Positions 50,701 to 60,492 of a stretch of 64,000 bases of DNA are shown here, in pieces (the first letter of the stretch is position 1; the number at the start of each line of letters is the position of its first letter). A model generated the notes under the pieces. The model worked only from the letters and a program-made list of their open reading frames with translations, was not told where the DNA came from and searched no databases. The stretch covers positions 70,579,568 through 70,643,567 of the forward strand of contig NC_134951.1 of assembly GCF_965638725.1 (NCBI RefSeq). Direction: 5' to 3'. The DNA is from Aptenodytes patagonicus (taxonomy: Eukaryota; Chordata; Aves; Sphenisciformes; Spheniscidae). Made by a program: the position numbers and the translations under genes.

Positions 50701-51644
50701 AATTACCTGTGACTATGTTAACAGTGTAGTAACTCTTACAGTTATCATGCAGGGTCTTGCAGACCACCAACAGGGATTTATTGATACCGTCACCATTCTC
50801 AAGGTTTAGCTACTGAACTCTGAAACTCAGGGCTTGACAGGCTTGGGGAGGAGACACCTCTTTCCCTAGGGACACTGGTGAGCCCGGCTGTTGCCAGGGT
50901 TGTAGTTGCAGCCGGTTTACAGAGGCTTGGGACAGCCGGTACCTCCAGCAGGTCCCCAGGACAGACATCCATACTAGTGTCCAAAATGTAGGAGAGAGTC
51001 CTCTGTGTTCCTGGGAACTGTGGAAGCAACTGGCCTGGGTGAGCTTGTAGATGCCGGGCTGTTGGCAACTGCTGCTGCATTTTCTGTAAAACTTGAGCTT
51101 TGCCAGGTGCTTTACAAAGCACTTTGGGCTAGTGAGAGATCAGTTTCAGTGCGACGCAAGAGTGCTTTTTAACGGAGAAAACAGACATGAGAAACCAGCT
51201 TTGAGTGGTGCAAATAAATGTTCTCATCCTTAAAGTGTCTGGAAATGGTTTCCAGGATGAGCTGCTCCATCACCTTCCCAGGGATTGAGGTTTAATCTCC
51301 TTAGGTAAAATGGAGTAAAATATAACTTTTATATTTATATAAAATTTAATTATAAATTTATTTATATAACTGTTTCTACGCAAATAACAAGTATATGGCT
51401 TGTTGCTGCTTTCAGACCACAAATACACAATAGAAGATAGAGTGGCTGGTCAGCAAGGATGTGTTAAGGTTTTCTTCTGCAGCATTATGGAAGACCTTAA
51501 GCAACACAATTTTCCAGCACCTCTTCCACTCCAAGTGCTACAGCTACCACATACAATAAAATAAGCAAACTGAAATTCATTGTCTTTTGTTTTACTTTTT
51601 TTTTCCCCCCTAGGCTACGAAGTTTATTATGCTGTCCTTTTTAA
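41745..51644 (+). CDS. ZC2HC1B: Zinc finger C2HC-type containing 1B (8 coding exons, 228 aa model)
   Basis: Coding exons are 41745-41766 (candidate), 42627-42691, 44544-44663, 45654-45792, 47844-47968, 48702-48807, 49633-49711 and 51614-51644. They sum to 687 nt in one frame, 228 aa; I recall 222 for human. The family has C2HC zinc-binding modules; its molecular function is poorly known. Two modules with identical spacing are visible: C17, C20, H32, C36 and C120, C123, H135, C139. Between them lie KRKPFSSLKQRLQGTEI, a SNWRQHHEDFINTVQSAK helix and a Pro run (PPPPPPS) before INPDYIQCPHC. The C-terminus is basic and low-complexity. The family's diagnostic segments are in exons 2-5. The first exon is inferred from phase only. 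Confidence 0.9.
42290..42456 (+). other. Possible alternative 5' noncoding exon of ZC2HC1B
   Basis: The stretch ends at a near-perfect donor AGCAAG|GTAAGTAAG 170 bases before the next coding exon. Read in the phase of that exon it has a TAA and no ATG, so it cannot supply the start. It may be a 5'UTR exon of an alternative transcript. The upstream boundary is arbitrary. Confidence 0.3.
42627..42691 (+). CDS. ZC2HC1B: ZC2HC1B exon: first half of the first C2HC module
   Basis: The acceptor is TTTACACAG and the donor is CTG|GTAAAA. It encodes ARSQDLAPCTTCGRRFAQDV and L, carrying the two Cys ligands of the first module. An alternative upstream acceptor (GTTTCAG at 42536) would keep the same phase and lengthen the exon. 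Confidence 0.9.
42692..44543 (+). other. ZC2HC1B intron
   Basis: Intron containing a long A-rich tract at 43350-43388. No coding content recognised. Confidence 0.8.
43350..43388 (+). repeat. A-rich low-complexity tract
   Basis: Eighteen consecutive A followed by CAAAA-type units. It may be the tail of a decayed retroposon, but no body is recognisable upstream. Confidence 0.7.
44544..44663 (+). CDS. ZC2HC1B: ZC2HC1B exon: second half of the first C2HC module
   Basis: The acceptor is CATCCCAG and the donor is AAG|GTATAG. Forty codons begin LRHDPICKKVFNKKRKPFSS and supply the His and Cys ligands, then LKQRLQGTEITAVKKQPPQK. Confidence 0.94.
44664..45653 (+). other. ZC2HC1B intron
   Basis: No additional feature seen. 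Confidence 0.8.
45654..45792 (+). CDS. ZC2HC1B: ZC2HC1B exon: SNWRQHHEDF helix and Pro run
   Basis: The acceptor is CATTGCAG and the donor is CCAG|GTTTGT. It encodes KQPGKKSNWRQHHEDFINTV, a helix, then GRPLPPPPPPSINP. Confidence 0.95.
45793..47843 (+). other. ZC2HC1B intron
   Basis: Intron of 2 kb. Open frames up to 147 residues (minus strand near 46749) have no recognisable domain. Confidence 0.8.
47844..47968 (+). CDS. ZC2HC1B: ZC2HC1B exon: second C2HC module
   Basis: The acceptor is ATGATCAG and the donor is TTG|GTAAGC. It encodes DYIQCPHCSRRFNEAAAERH then MKFCEEQAARHAF. All four zinc ligands lie in this one exon, unlike the first module. Confidence 0.95.
47969..48701 (+). other. ZC2HC1B intron
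   Basis: No additional feature seen. Confidence 0.8.
48702..48807 (+). CDS. ZC2HC1B: ZC2HC1B exon: basic C-terminal segment
   Basis: The acceptor is TTTACTAG and the donor is CCAG|GTAAGG. It encodes GKQPVTQKKPPTLTAAVLSL then QKRVQEGANTGKPRP. Conservation is lower here than in the zinc modules; the phase agrees on both sides. Confidence 0.88.
48808..49632 (+). other. ZC2HC1B intron
   Basis: No additional feature seen. Confidence 0.8.
49633..49711 (+). CDS. ZC2HC1B: ZC2HC1B exon: Ser/Lys-rich tail
   Basis: The acceptor is ATCTGCAG and the donor is TTTGG|GTAAGA. It encodes ETSPGILQKTRKSLGVSTGK then KSSGEFG. It is supported by splice signals and continuous frame more than by homology. Confidence 0.8.
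50400..50900 (+). pseudogene. Degenerate Harbinger/PIF (HARBI1-like) transposase relic
   Basis: The relic lies in the last intron of ZC2HC1B. In the frame from 50432 the translation has VGRTVMCTKQSV, then FNCGEVCNGHGSV, then VDSTQWSHMVFSAPRITCDYV, then VIMQGLADHQQGFIDTV. These resemble, in the correct order, the Harbinger transposase pattern of a helix-turn-helix 'FGVGRTTV', 'FPNCGGAIDGTH', 'APR..DYVNRKG', and 'LQGLVDH.G.F.DI'. After a frameshift, NSETQGLTGLGRRHLFP resembles the next conserved block (FRNS...G.LFP). Several catalytic positions and the frame are lost, so it is dead. I saw no terminal inverted repeats or target duplication; decayed homologous sequence may extend to about 49.95 and 51.15 kb. 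Confidence 0.5.
51614..51644 (+). CDS. ZC2HC1B: ZC2HC1B last coding exon
   Basis: After a long T/C tract and TAG acceptor the exon completes a Gly codon, then encodes LRSLLCCPF and TAA. Poly(A) signal AATAAA follows at 51840-51845. The hydrophobic end is not one I recognise, so the choice of last exon is the weakest part of the 3' model. Confidence 0.65.
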
Positions 51645-51870
51645 AGTTGTGAGATTATTTGTATATCAGTTGCCAAAATGTAATTAACTGATTGCCTAAA
51701 AGGAGATGGATGTTACCAGTGGTTCATTCAATGGTTTCAAGAAAATCTAAGACCCAATATAACGATTTTTTTTTTTCCCCTAATGCTTTGCTTTATTGAA
51801 CAAGACAAATGAACATTTTGGAATTTTGTGTATATATTTAATAAAATCTTCCAGTAAACAATAAATGATA
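51645..51870 (+). other. ZC2HC1B: ZC2HC1B 3'UTR
   Basis: AT-rich sequence from the stop codon to just after AATAAA at 51840-51845. Confidence 0.5.
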
Positions 51871-54800
51871 AATGGTAGTGATTGACAAGCGATCAACGGC
51901 CGTGTAAGCTGTGCATTAGCTTCGAAGCACTTCAAGTTCAGACTAACTAAAACCAAATCTCATTCTTCCATTAAAAACTTCAATTGCTTTTAGAAGTTGA
52001 TCGGCAAGACAGAGAGATGTCGTGGAGGCATATCCCCTTCTTATTTTTTGGCCACCTGATTTACTACCGACCTTGGATCACCTTGCATAAACTTTCAATG
52101 TTGCAATACATTGGGCTGTTGGGTTTTTTTAGCCCAACAGTTCCCAATAAGATTTTTCAATTAAAATCCATAAGGAATGTTCTTGCCCGTTAAATGTTTA
52201 TAGAGTAAATGAAGATGAAAAGTAGTTGGACACAGCAATAATAAATACCAGACTTCACAGCGTTTAATTAAACTCTACTTGGCTGTAGCTAATAGTGTCT
52301 AGATAATATAGAAAGGGTGACACTGAAACAAGGGTAACTCCTACAGCTAGCCTGTCTTAGAAACAACAGGAATGAAATCAGCCCAAATATACTACAGCAG
52401 TGCTTCTTAGCCTTTTTTTCAACCCAGGAAGATGGGGGGGGGAAGGCCCATACCAGACTATGCTGTGCAACGTTATCACAATTGCTTTCTTTTACAAGCG
52501 AATAAATGAACCCTTAAAAGTTTGAGCAAGTTTTACCGTGTTTGTTTTCCCCTGCACCATTATTTTTTATCTGTGCGTAGAGCTGTTTGTTTGGTATTGA
52601 TTTCACAGATCATTTTCCCGTGTCTTACAGAAAACATAATTATAGGGAGGACAGGAACAGTGTATTGAAGAAGAGTACTTTAAAATTCTGCTAGCAGAAA
52701 AATTAATCAATCATTAATATATGGAACTTACCATCCTATTTCAGACTGGCTAGGAAAAACACTCAGGAATTAACAGCAACTCACTGGTTAAGAAAATGGA
52801 GAGTCCCAACAGAAATGGTTGGTAAATAAAACCAAAGGAATTAGAAATTAACATAGTTTCTCACAGGGGATGGGAAATGAGCACTAGAAATAGTTGTATT
52901 TACATAGAGGATGCAGAGTCTTTTGTTCCATGTAGTATAATTTTAGCTCCTTAACATTATTTCAGCAGGTTTACGTGGCTTCCATTTTTTTTATAAAATG
53001 AGTACATTTTTTCTATGAGACCAAATGTTTACAAAGTTTCTCTATTTTACGGTATCACTTGATTATAATAATTTTGTTATTTAGTTGGCATGTATCACTC
53101 TGCTTCTACAGCTTTCCAAGCAGCATTCAGAAAAAAAGAGTATTTTTATTTTTACTGTGATGCGAGGTAAAATATCCTAAGATCTCCAGGAGGGTCAGTG
53201 CTTGAACTGGGTCAGATCTTTCCGTTCCATCTCTCAGCTGCTATGCCACGGTCTATCCTACCTTCCCCATGCCAGCTCTCTGCCCTTGCATCCTCCTCTC
53301 CCATTTGGCAGAGGAACAGGCTGTGCCGGAGAGGAGGGAGGACCGGCCACTGGTGGGGCTGCCTTCTTTCTCCACCGTACCCCTAGTGTGTGCGGGGCTG
53401 CCTCTCCCCACACTGGTGCTGTCACAGCCCTGCACAAGGCAGTGCCACCGGACAGATGTCCTGCAGCTCTTGCTGCCTTCTCCACCATCACCGCCTGAGG
53501 TCACACCTGCCCGCCCGCTGCAGCCCCATCCTCTCGGACACCACAGGTAAGCCCAAGGGAGAGCTGGCGAGGACTTGCTGCTGTCTCCACACCTCTCCTT
53601 TCCTTTAGCACTGCCTTGCCTGTGATCTGAACCCCACCAAAACCAAACTATTGCTCTTTCAGAAATGTGGTATTCAGGCCCACAACAGGCAGGTCTACTG
53701 AGCTCAGAGAATTTGTTTGCCCAGAAACAAAGCATTCATGAGCCCCAGCTACTGATGGCCTCTCAAAAATGCTCACAGAAGTCCCCCTAATAAAAGCTAT
53801 GAGAAAGTCCAGCCCTACTTTAAGTATTAGATGACTCGGGGGCTATCTCCTGAGTTGTGAGAGGTTTAAAACAAAACAATTTTTCTGCAAACATAACCTT
53901 TTGAAATAACTTGCCTTACTTTGTGATGGGACATCATCAGCTTCCTCTACATTTATGATGTCAAGAATCTGGAAAAAGAAATTGGAATGGACTGAAGGGT
54001 TAAAGCTGCAGTATTACACATTTAAGATTTGCTTCTGTCTTCTACTTGTAGACACCATCATGGTATGCTTTTTAAGCGTTTTAATATCAAAAGTGGTTAT
54101 TTTCTTTTTACTTGAATGAGACTTAGTCTTTAACCCGTAGTTACATACGATAAGCATCTCTCGCCAAAGCATCTTTCCACGTTTCAGAAGAGGCTGAGGT
54201 CAGGCAGCAGCACCTCTCTTGGCAGCTCAGGCACCCTGCTACAGTTGAGCAGCTCAAAGAACATGGGCACCAGTCTAGCTCAGTGTTTCCATAAAGTTTT
54301 CTTCTTAACATCACGTTTTAATTCAAAAGACAATTATTTCAGTAATTACTTACACCTCTTATAGAAGCATAAACCAAAATGACAAAATGTCTATTAACAG
54401 TATATGATCAGGCAGTGCTACAAAATTTGTGTGTGTGGGGTTTTTTGTTTTTTTTTCTTTTTTTTTTACAAGTACATAAGCTTGTATGAAGCCAAGTGAA
54501 TACAATTTGCATGAACAAGGAAAACAATGCAGTAAGTGAATATACACACACCTTTCCAAGCCCAGACGAAAATACAAGCCTAGCTGTAGAAGAATGTTTT
54601 TGCAACCTTTTCCCTATTCTGGAACTCGTAACTTAAATATCTGCTAACTGGGCACGACTGTGCAGCACCTGCTCTTCCTCCTGCTTTGTCATTACAAGAG
54701 TGATCTTAAAATTCCTTCTGGTTTGCCTTATGCCAAAAATTTTCATAACAAAAAAATACCCCTGAACAGTGTATCTGAAGAATGTATTCTTGCATGAACT

Positions 54801-55792
54801 GCAATAATACAACCTTTCCTTAATCCAAGTACTGATAAACTTGTAAGAATATTTGGATCATTGTAGTTGTACAATGTCATTGTAGTTCATTAACAGCAAA
54901 GCCAGCAATCATTTTAAAAATATTTTTTATTTGAAGCTGTCTGGAAATATTCCTCTGATTAGTGGGGGAGAAGAGAACATGCTTGCTTCATGCTATATTT
55001 GCAATGATCATTAGGTACTATTAACTGTCTTTGGAATTAATGGAAGAGTAGCTCTCGGGGTTTGAGAATTTACTCAGATTCAGAAATTCTGTGTCTGTTT
55101 TAGCTGCAACAGACTCCATTAGTAACTGCATCATCCACTAAAACCAGGGTTGTTTTTTTTTTTTTTTATAACTATGGGTTAGGCTTTTTTTTTTTAATAA
55201 CGTCACCTACTGAGAGGTGTGATTTTTGCAATTTCTGCTAGTTCGTGCATCAGGTGATAGGACTGCCACACCAACACACCGTCAACTGGAAATGTACATG
55301 GACAATTTACCCCAGGAAACTAACAAGAGTCCCCATGGTTCTGGTTTAGAAGAAACAAAGGCTGGCAGTCCATCTGCAGCTGTCCCAATGCTACTGAGCA
55401 AAACCTCTGTGATTAAAATGGCCTTGACCATTATCACACCCACTAATTTCAGGTGACACCTGTGAGGCAGGTTCATAACCTGGTTTTGAACAGGGCCCAG
55501 TGTCAGCTCACCACCGCAACCCTTCTGTGCACGGACCTGCCCCTGGCCCCACAGAGGTCCCGCTTGGTCGCAGGCTCCCCTGGGCCAGGATTGGCTTTCC
55601 GTGAAGGAATCCACATTTTAGATGGCTAAGATTAATAATCTTTTCCCAGACTAAACAAGGCCATTTTTATCAACAAAAAGTGAATAAAGGCCCCTTAGGT
55701 AGGAAACATTATTTTTTAGAGTGTTAAATCAAGCAAGCTGTTGACCCAATGGGATAACATATGCTTAAATTTAAGCAAATGCTTAAGTGCTT

Positions 55793-55823
<31 letters not shown>

Positions 55824-56643
55824 CCAGTGTCTGATACCTTGCCAGATCCAGCTCTAAGTGAAAATTAATGTTTTGCTCTAATCTTTGAGACAATTCACTT
55901 CCCATTCTGAAAACTGCACATATACAAGACATCGGTTCTTATGCAGTCATGCAGAAGTGGTAGTTATTTCCAGCCCTAGGAAAAAATGCAGGAGATGCAC
56001 ACAGCTGAAGTGCGCTTCAGAAAACAAAATCTAGTTAAACGTAATCACAATAGTGATCTTCATTTTAAAAAAGTGAAACAAGGAGGTAAGATTTACTCTT
56101 GGAATGATTCTGATTTAAATTAAAGATTCATAAAGTTCAGTAATTAAGTGCTTAACAGAAATCTATGTGATGTTGATAAATCGTTTGTTACATTTGCCAT
56201 GTGTATAAATTTGCTGTGATTTATGGCTCATTTAAAATTATTTTTCTGTGATTTCACCCTTCTTCCCATTCACCCTAACCCTATTTCTCCTACCGCAGCA
56301 GCCATAGTTTTATCATGCCTGTTAAGATGCTTTGCTATCACTGAAGATATTTATTCAGTTGTTTGTGTGAAAGATAAGAAACAAAAATATAGAGGGTGTT
56401 GAGGGAAATACGTTAGTCCTACTATTGTCATATGCTAAAAAACTAATAGTAGTAGTATGAAAAATAGAGCTGCTTGTTTATTAACATCCTGAATTTAACT
56501 ACCATGTTCATAACATGCTTTGAAAACATTTGGGGCAGTTTTTCTTAAAAACCAAACCAAACCAAAACCACCCCATCCTAACATTTAAGAAAGAAGCACA
56601 GTCTTAAAAAAAGAAGGAACCGCCCCCCCCCCCCCAGTGATAG
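51871..56643. other. Convergent intergenic region and PLAGL1 3'UTR
   Basis: The region lies between the ends of ZC2HC1B (+) and PLAGL1 (-). The PLAGL1 3'UTR must occupy its right part. Minus-strand AATAAA candidates are at 56477-56482, 56350-56355 and 54926-54931; I cannot choose among them. A GC-richer patch at about 53200-53640 has overlapping open frames without recognisable domains. Confidence 0.5.
55796..55823 (+). repeat. (GA)n microsatellite
   Basis: Fourteen perfect GA dinucleotides lie in the region downstream of the PLAGL1 stop codon. Confidence 0.9.
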
Positions 56644-57919
56644 TTATTTGAAGGCATGGTGAAAATGAGGCAACGTTACAGAATTTGTAGTGGATGGAAA
56701 GGAGCGAGGAAGATGATGCAGCTGGTTTATGGCCATCCCACCAGTTGCTAGCTGAAGACCTTGCTGTTGGCTGAGGCCATTCAGCCTGTGTGATGGTTCC
56801 TCTGGACCAAATGCCATTGTGATGTCCCCAGTAGTGTTCTGGTTGTCACCTGATGGGAGCTGCCAGAAACTCATCACATGAGTGAGATCCATGAAAGGCA
56901 GGCTTGTAGTTTCAGCTGCTGCCTCTGTCTCCTTGTGCACTGGGTACTTGTTAGTATCCCCTACAGGCCCTGAGGAAGCTTCTTCCAGACTGATTTTGTG
57001 GAGAGATTGAGGTTCTGGTAACGGCAGGTCCTCAAGAAGATGCACGTTGTAACCTTTAACATCCACTTTTATCGGTAGATTCTTGAGGGATCCTGCTGCA
57101 AATGAGGTAGAACTAAGGTCATATTTATTAGGCTGATGAAGGTTCAGGTTGGCAGGAACGGCTGTTGAGCATGGTGTGGGATGGACAGCTGGCAGGCTGT
57201 CTGCGCAGCCCATCCTTTGCAAATGAGGAGAAGGTTCAAGAGGAAGAGCAGTTTGTAAGCTTGTCTGGGAATGAAGATGTGAACAGTTGTATTCCCCTGA
57301 TTCTGAACTATTCAAAATCCCATTCTGCACAGAGACCCTTTCAGGAAAAGGGGACAGTATGCTGGCATCTTCCTTCAGCCTGAATGGAAAAAGCTGGTCA
57401 AGGAGACCCACTGAGTCACCGTTCTGCAACCTGCTCTTCAGCAGTTCTTGTGGATGAGTCTTCCTAGTGTGGCGAGTCAAGTGGTCCTTCCGCCCAAACC
57501 TCTGGGCACAAAACTGGCATAGAAAGTCTTTGCAGCCTGTGTGAACTACCATGTGACGCCGCACGTCTTTACGGGTATAGAAGTGACGCTCACAGTGGTC
57601 ACACTTATGTTTCTTTTCCTTGGTATTGCCAGTTGGTTTCCCTGCATGGCTTTTGAGGTGTTCCAACAAAACTTCAGTACCGCCAAACTCCTGGGCACAT
57701 ACCCTACAGGTAAGGTCCCCACTGGTGGCTGCATGAAGAGCCAAGTGTCTCTTATAGCCTAGCTTGGTGTTGTACTTCTTGCCACACTCTTCACACTTGA
57801 AGGCCATCTTGTTAGGGTCATGAGTCTGAAGGTGATTCTTTAGATGGTCTTTCCTGTGAAAGGTCTTTTCACAGTAGCCACACTGGTGAGATTTCTGTGG
57901 AGAATGAGTGGCTGAGTGC
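56644..57919 (-). CDS. PLAGL1: PLAGL1 last coding exon: fingers 3-7 and activation region
   Basis: The acceptor on the minus strand is TTTTTTGTCTTAG. The exon completes an Arg codon, then encodes [20 protein letters not shown] and the remaining fingers without interruption. The last 270 residues are Ser/Pro/Leu-rich with [15 protein letters not shown] and end HAFK then TAA. The conserved linker [20 protein letters not shown] matches PLAGL1. Confidence 0.97.
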
Positions 57920-60492
57920 CTAAGACAAAAAAAAAAAAAAGTTACTTGCCTTTACATTCACTCTAGTACACAGTACAGCTTCAAGACTTGAAAACACTGG
58001 CACTCTTGAAGGAAGGCATTTCACAAGTTCTCAGATTATTAGTAAAAGCCTAACTTTTTTTGGGGGAAAGGTGTTAATCATAAAGCACAGAGTAGGTTAA
58101 AATTGCTCAACGTAATCTTTTTGAGCAGCCACCGCAATTGAGGGAGATTAGTTTTCTGCAATTCTACCAAAACAGGAATAATAAAAATTGGAACTCGGGG
58201 ATTAACTGTCACTAGGACACTCAAGAGGAAAAAGATGTCCTTGGTTTTTTCCCCACACACCCACCAGAAAAGGATTGCCTTCAGAGTTGTACCTGAGCAG
58301 TTTATATTTGGAAATGAAGGCTTTTGTGCATCCGTGCTGTGAACACTTGTAGGGGCGCTCCCCTTTGTGCGCGTAAGTGTGGACTGTGAGCTTGTCAATG
58401 GAATCAAATATTTTCCCACAGAGTCGGCAAGGGTAGCCGTCCGGCTGCTTCACTTCTCTTCCCTTCAGCAGTGAAGACCGGCCATTTCTCCATTTAGGTA
58501 TAAACCTCACAAGAGCATCACAATTGCTTCCTGAGCTGGCACAGCTAAGCTTTGCAGCAGAGGAACAGGAGATGGTCCCGTAGCACTGAGCAATGCTTTT
58601 GCCTAATGCCGCTCCTCTCAGTTTCCCTTTGAGTTTGCTTTTTGCTTTTACGGGTCCCAATTTATTTGGTGGTCTGAACCTGGTGGTAAGGACCCGGTCT
58701 TTATGGATGCACTGGTGAGATTCTAGCAGAGCAAAAGTTGCAAAAGTGCTTCTACAGCTGGAGCATATCCAAGGGTCTACAGACTCTTTCTGCAATGAGA
58801 ACAGAAACAGGTCTTTCTTATTAGCCGTTCTAAGGAAAGGTCATATTCTTCTCATTGACCCTACATCTTCTCCTGGGCTTTCCCAAGACCTGTCATTGTC
58901 CTTAGCGATATTTACTTCAATGTACTACCACACAGCTGTTGAATTGGAAATGGATTCTCTCTAGGAGTCTACAAACCAGAAGGAAAAAAAAAATGGTTGG
59001 CTAAATACCGATTTCCATGTTTTTGTTTAGCATTTACTGTAACAGTCCTGAGTCCTTCACCTTTGTTTATCTGTGCTTACTGAATTTCAAAGTCTCTACA
59101 TTTGTTCCTTTTATGGAATTACTCATAAAAGCAGTTGCAAATTGTACTTCATCCTTAGACTGACATAATTTATCTGCTATTGCAACCATACAAAAATTGG
59201 GTGCGTTTCTGCACGCAACTGTAGTTTAGCCATACAGGATTTCCTTACGTTTTGGGCTGACTCCATGCTTTACTGGACGGTAATGGCCAACGCCTCCAGG
59301 AGAGACTTCCTCACTTAGCTTGACATTTGGCATTAGACTTTCTTAAAATTGATAAGAAACACCTTAGGTTTGGGGATCTCAAGCCCATCCTGACTTAGAG
59401 GCATTAAAACATAACAGGTTTTTGGCAAGCAATGTATTATTTGGAAGTATTATTTCTGTGGAAATAAAAGCTCTACTGGATTCAGTTGAATCCACTTTAA
59501 ATATTGACATTTTAAAAATTCCAATGAAAAACAATTACAAAAAACCCTCAGTCACTGATGAAATGTACTTCCAATTAATACACAACCATGTACTTCCTTA
59601 GCTGTCTCTATATTTTACTTAAGCTTCTCATAAACCATCCTTACTTCCCCTTGCTCTTGGGCTAGCTTGCTCTGGAGAACATGGTGAGGCTATGTCCACT
59701 CTGTCTTTACTTACAGACAGAGCCCTCCTCCACCTTATCTGCGTCTGATGCTGTGGCCCTCCCAGCCCTTCTTTCTGGCGTATACTCTAAAGCTCTCATA
59801 TGCAAATGCAACAACGGGGTTACTTCCCCTCCTGCAGCACCTCTGAATTCCTGGTTCTATCATATTCCCTGTTTAACATTTCCTCCTAGCGTAGATATCA
59901 ATCTTCAGGGTCATATTTTCAACACTTACAAACTTTTCCTATCAGTTTAAGGATTCTTACTGTCATACAGAGGGGAAGGTATTGGGGTTAGAAGAGAAGG
60001 GTTATTGCACAGGAAAAACTGAAATAATCAGCGCATTATCTGACCAACCGGTCAGAGCATAACAGGGGGGAACTGGTGAAAGAAGTCTGAGGCTGGACAG
60101 CTTGGTTGTCTACAAATTAAGTCTTTTCAACACATCCCACTGGTGCCACTTACTTCTGGCTATATCTAGTGGCTCCACTGGATTACAAACACAGGAGAGG
60201 AAGAGCAGCCTTTCTCTGCATAGCTGTTTGGTTAAAATTGCTCTCGGCTTTGTGTTAGCCTACTACTCTATGGTCTACTCTAGCATTACCAGAATTACAT
60301 AAACAGAGAAAGCATGTGAATTGTAATTTACTATGTCTGGTGATGGCTTGAATGCAGATTAGGGGTACTTACTGCTACTGGAGGCAAAGGACAGATGTCA
60401 GATTCTTCTTTAATGAAGACTGCAGAAGCTTCCATAAATTTGGCATAATCGGCAGCATACCATACTTTCAATTCTGTGTGGGGTTCAATCGG
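56644..60492 (-). CDS. PLAGL1: PLAGL1-type seven-finger transcription factor with N-terminal PR/SET end (C-terminal 630 aa)
   Basis: Minus-strand coding exons, 5' to 3', are 60492-60373, 58789-58293 and 57919-56644. They total 1893 nt in one frame (630 aa plus TAA). PLAGL1 (ZAC1) is a nuclear C2H2 transcription factor, imprinted and growth-suppressive in mammals. Numbering from the first residue here: residues 1-40 hold the end of a PR/SET domain; C49, C52, H65, H69 form an extra C2H2 finger; a basic linker follows. The seven PLAG fingers begin at C161 and C189 and end near 360, with [13 protein letters not shown] in the last. A Ser/Pro-rich activation region follows and ends LPHFHHAFK, matching the PLAG family end. 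PLAGL1 is chosen over PLAG1 and PLAGL2 by synteny and by finger sequences. The N-terminal part is unlike mammalian PLAGL1. Further 5' exons lie outside the window. Confidence 0.9.
57920..58292 (-). other. PLAGL1 intron
   Basis: Short intron inside finger 2. No other feature seen. Confidence 0.9.
58293..58789 (-). CDS. PLAGL1: PLAGL1 exon: extra C2H2 finger, basic linker, PLAG fingers 1-2
   Basis: The acceptor is TCATTGCAG and the donor is CTCAG|GTACA (minus strand). The exon begins [21 protein letters not shown]-x2-C-x12-H-x3-H is intact. About 90 residues rich in Lys, Ser and Gly follow, then [18 protein letters not shown] (finger 1) and [19 protein letters not shown] (finger 2, C-x4-C). 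Finger 2 is completed by His codons in the next exon. No methionine starts the exon. Confidence 0.92.
58790..60372 (-). other. PLAGL1 intron
   Basis: AT-rich intron between the PR/SET-end exon and the extra-finger exon. Nothing else supported. Confidence 0.8.
60373..60492 (-). CDS. PLAGL1: Exon encoding the C-terminal end of a PR/SET domain
   Basis: The acceptor is CATTCACAG and the donor is GCA|GTAAGT (minus strand). The exon is 120 nt, phase 0 on both sides, with 40 open codons. [20 protein letters not shown] carries the E-L-x-V-W-Y and Y-A-K signature that closes the PR/SET domain in PRDM proteins, followed by an acidic tail. It joins the next exon in perfect frame. The earlier part of the SET domain is not found in the remaining 3.5 kb. 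Confidence 0.82.

Noticed and set aside
53253-53735. 160-residue minus-strand open frame in a GC-richer patch
   Set aside because: Several overlapping frames are open on both strands and none resembles a protein family.
58790-58795. A start codon for PLAGL1 at 58795
   Set aside because: The codon is TTG and overlaps the splice acceptor CATTGCAG. The frame continues from the upstream exon at 60373-60492.
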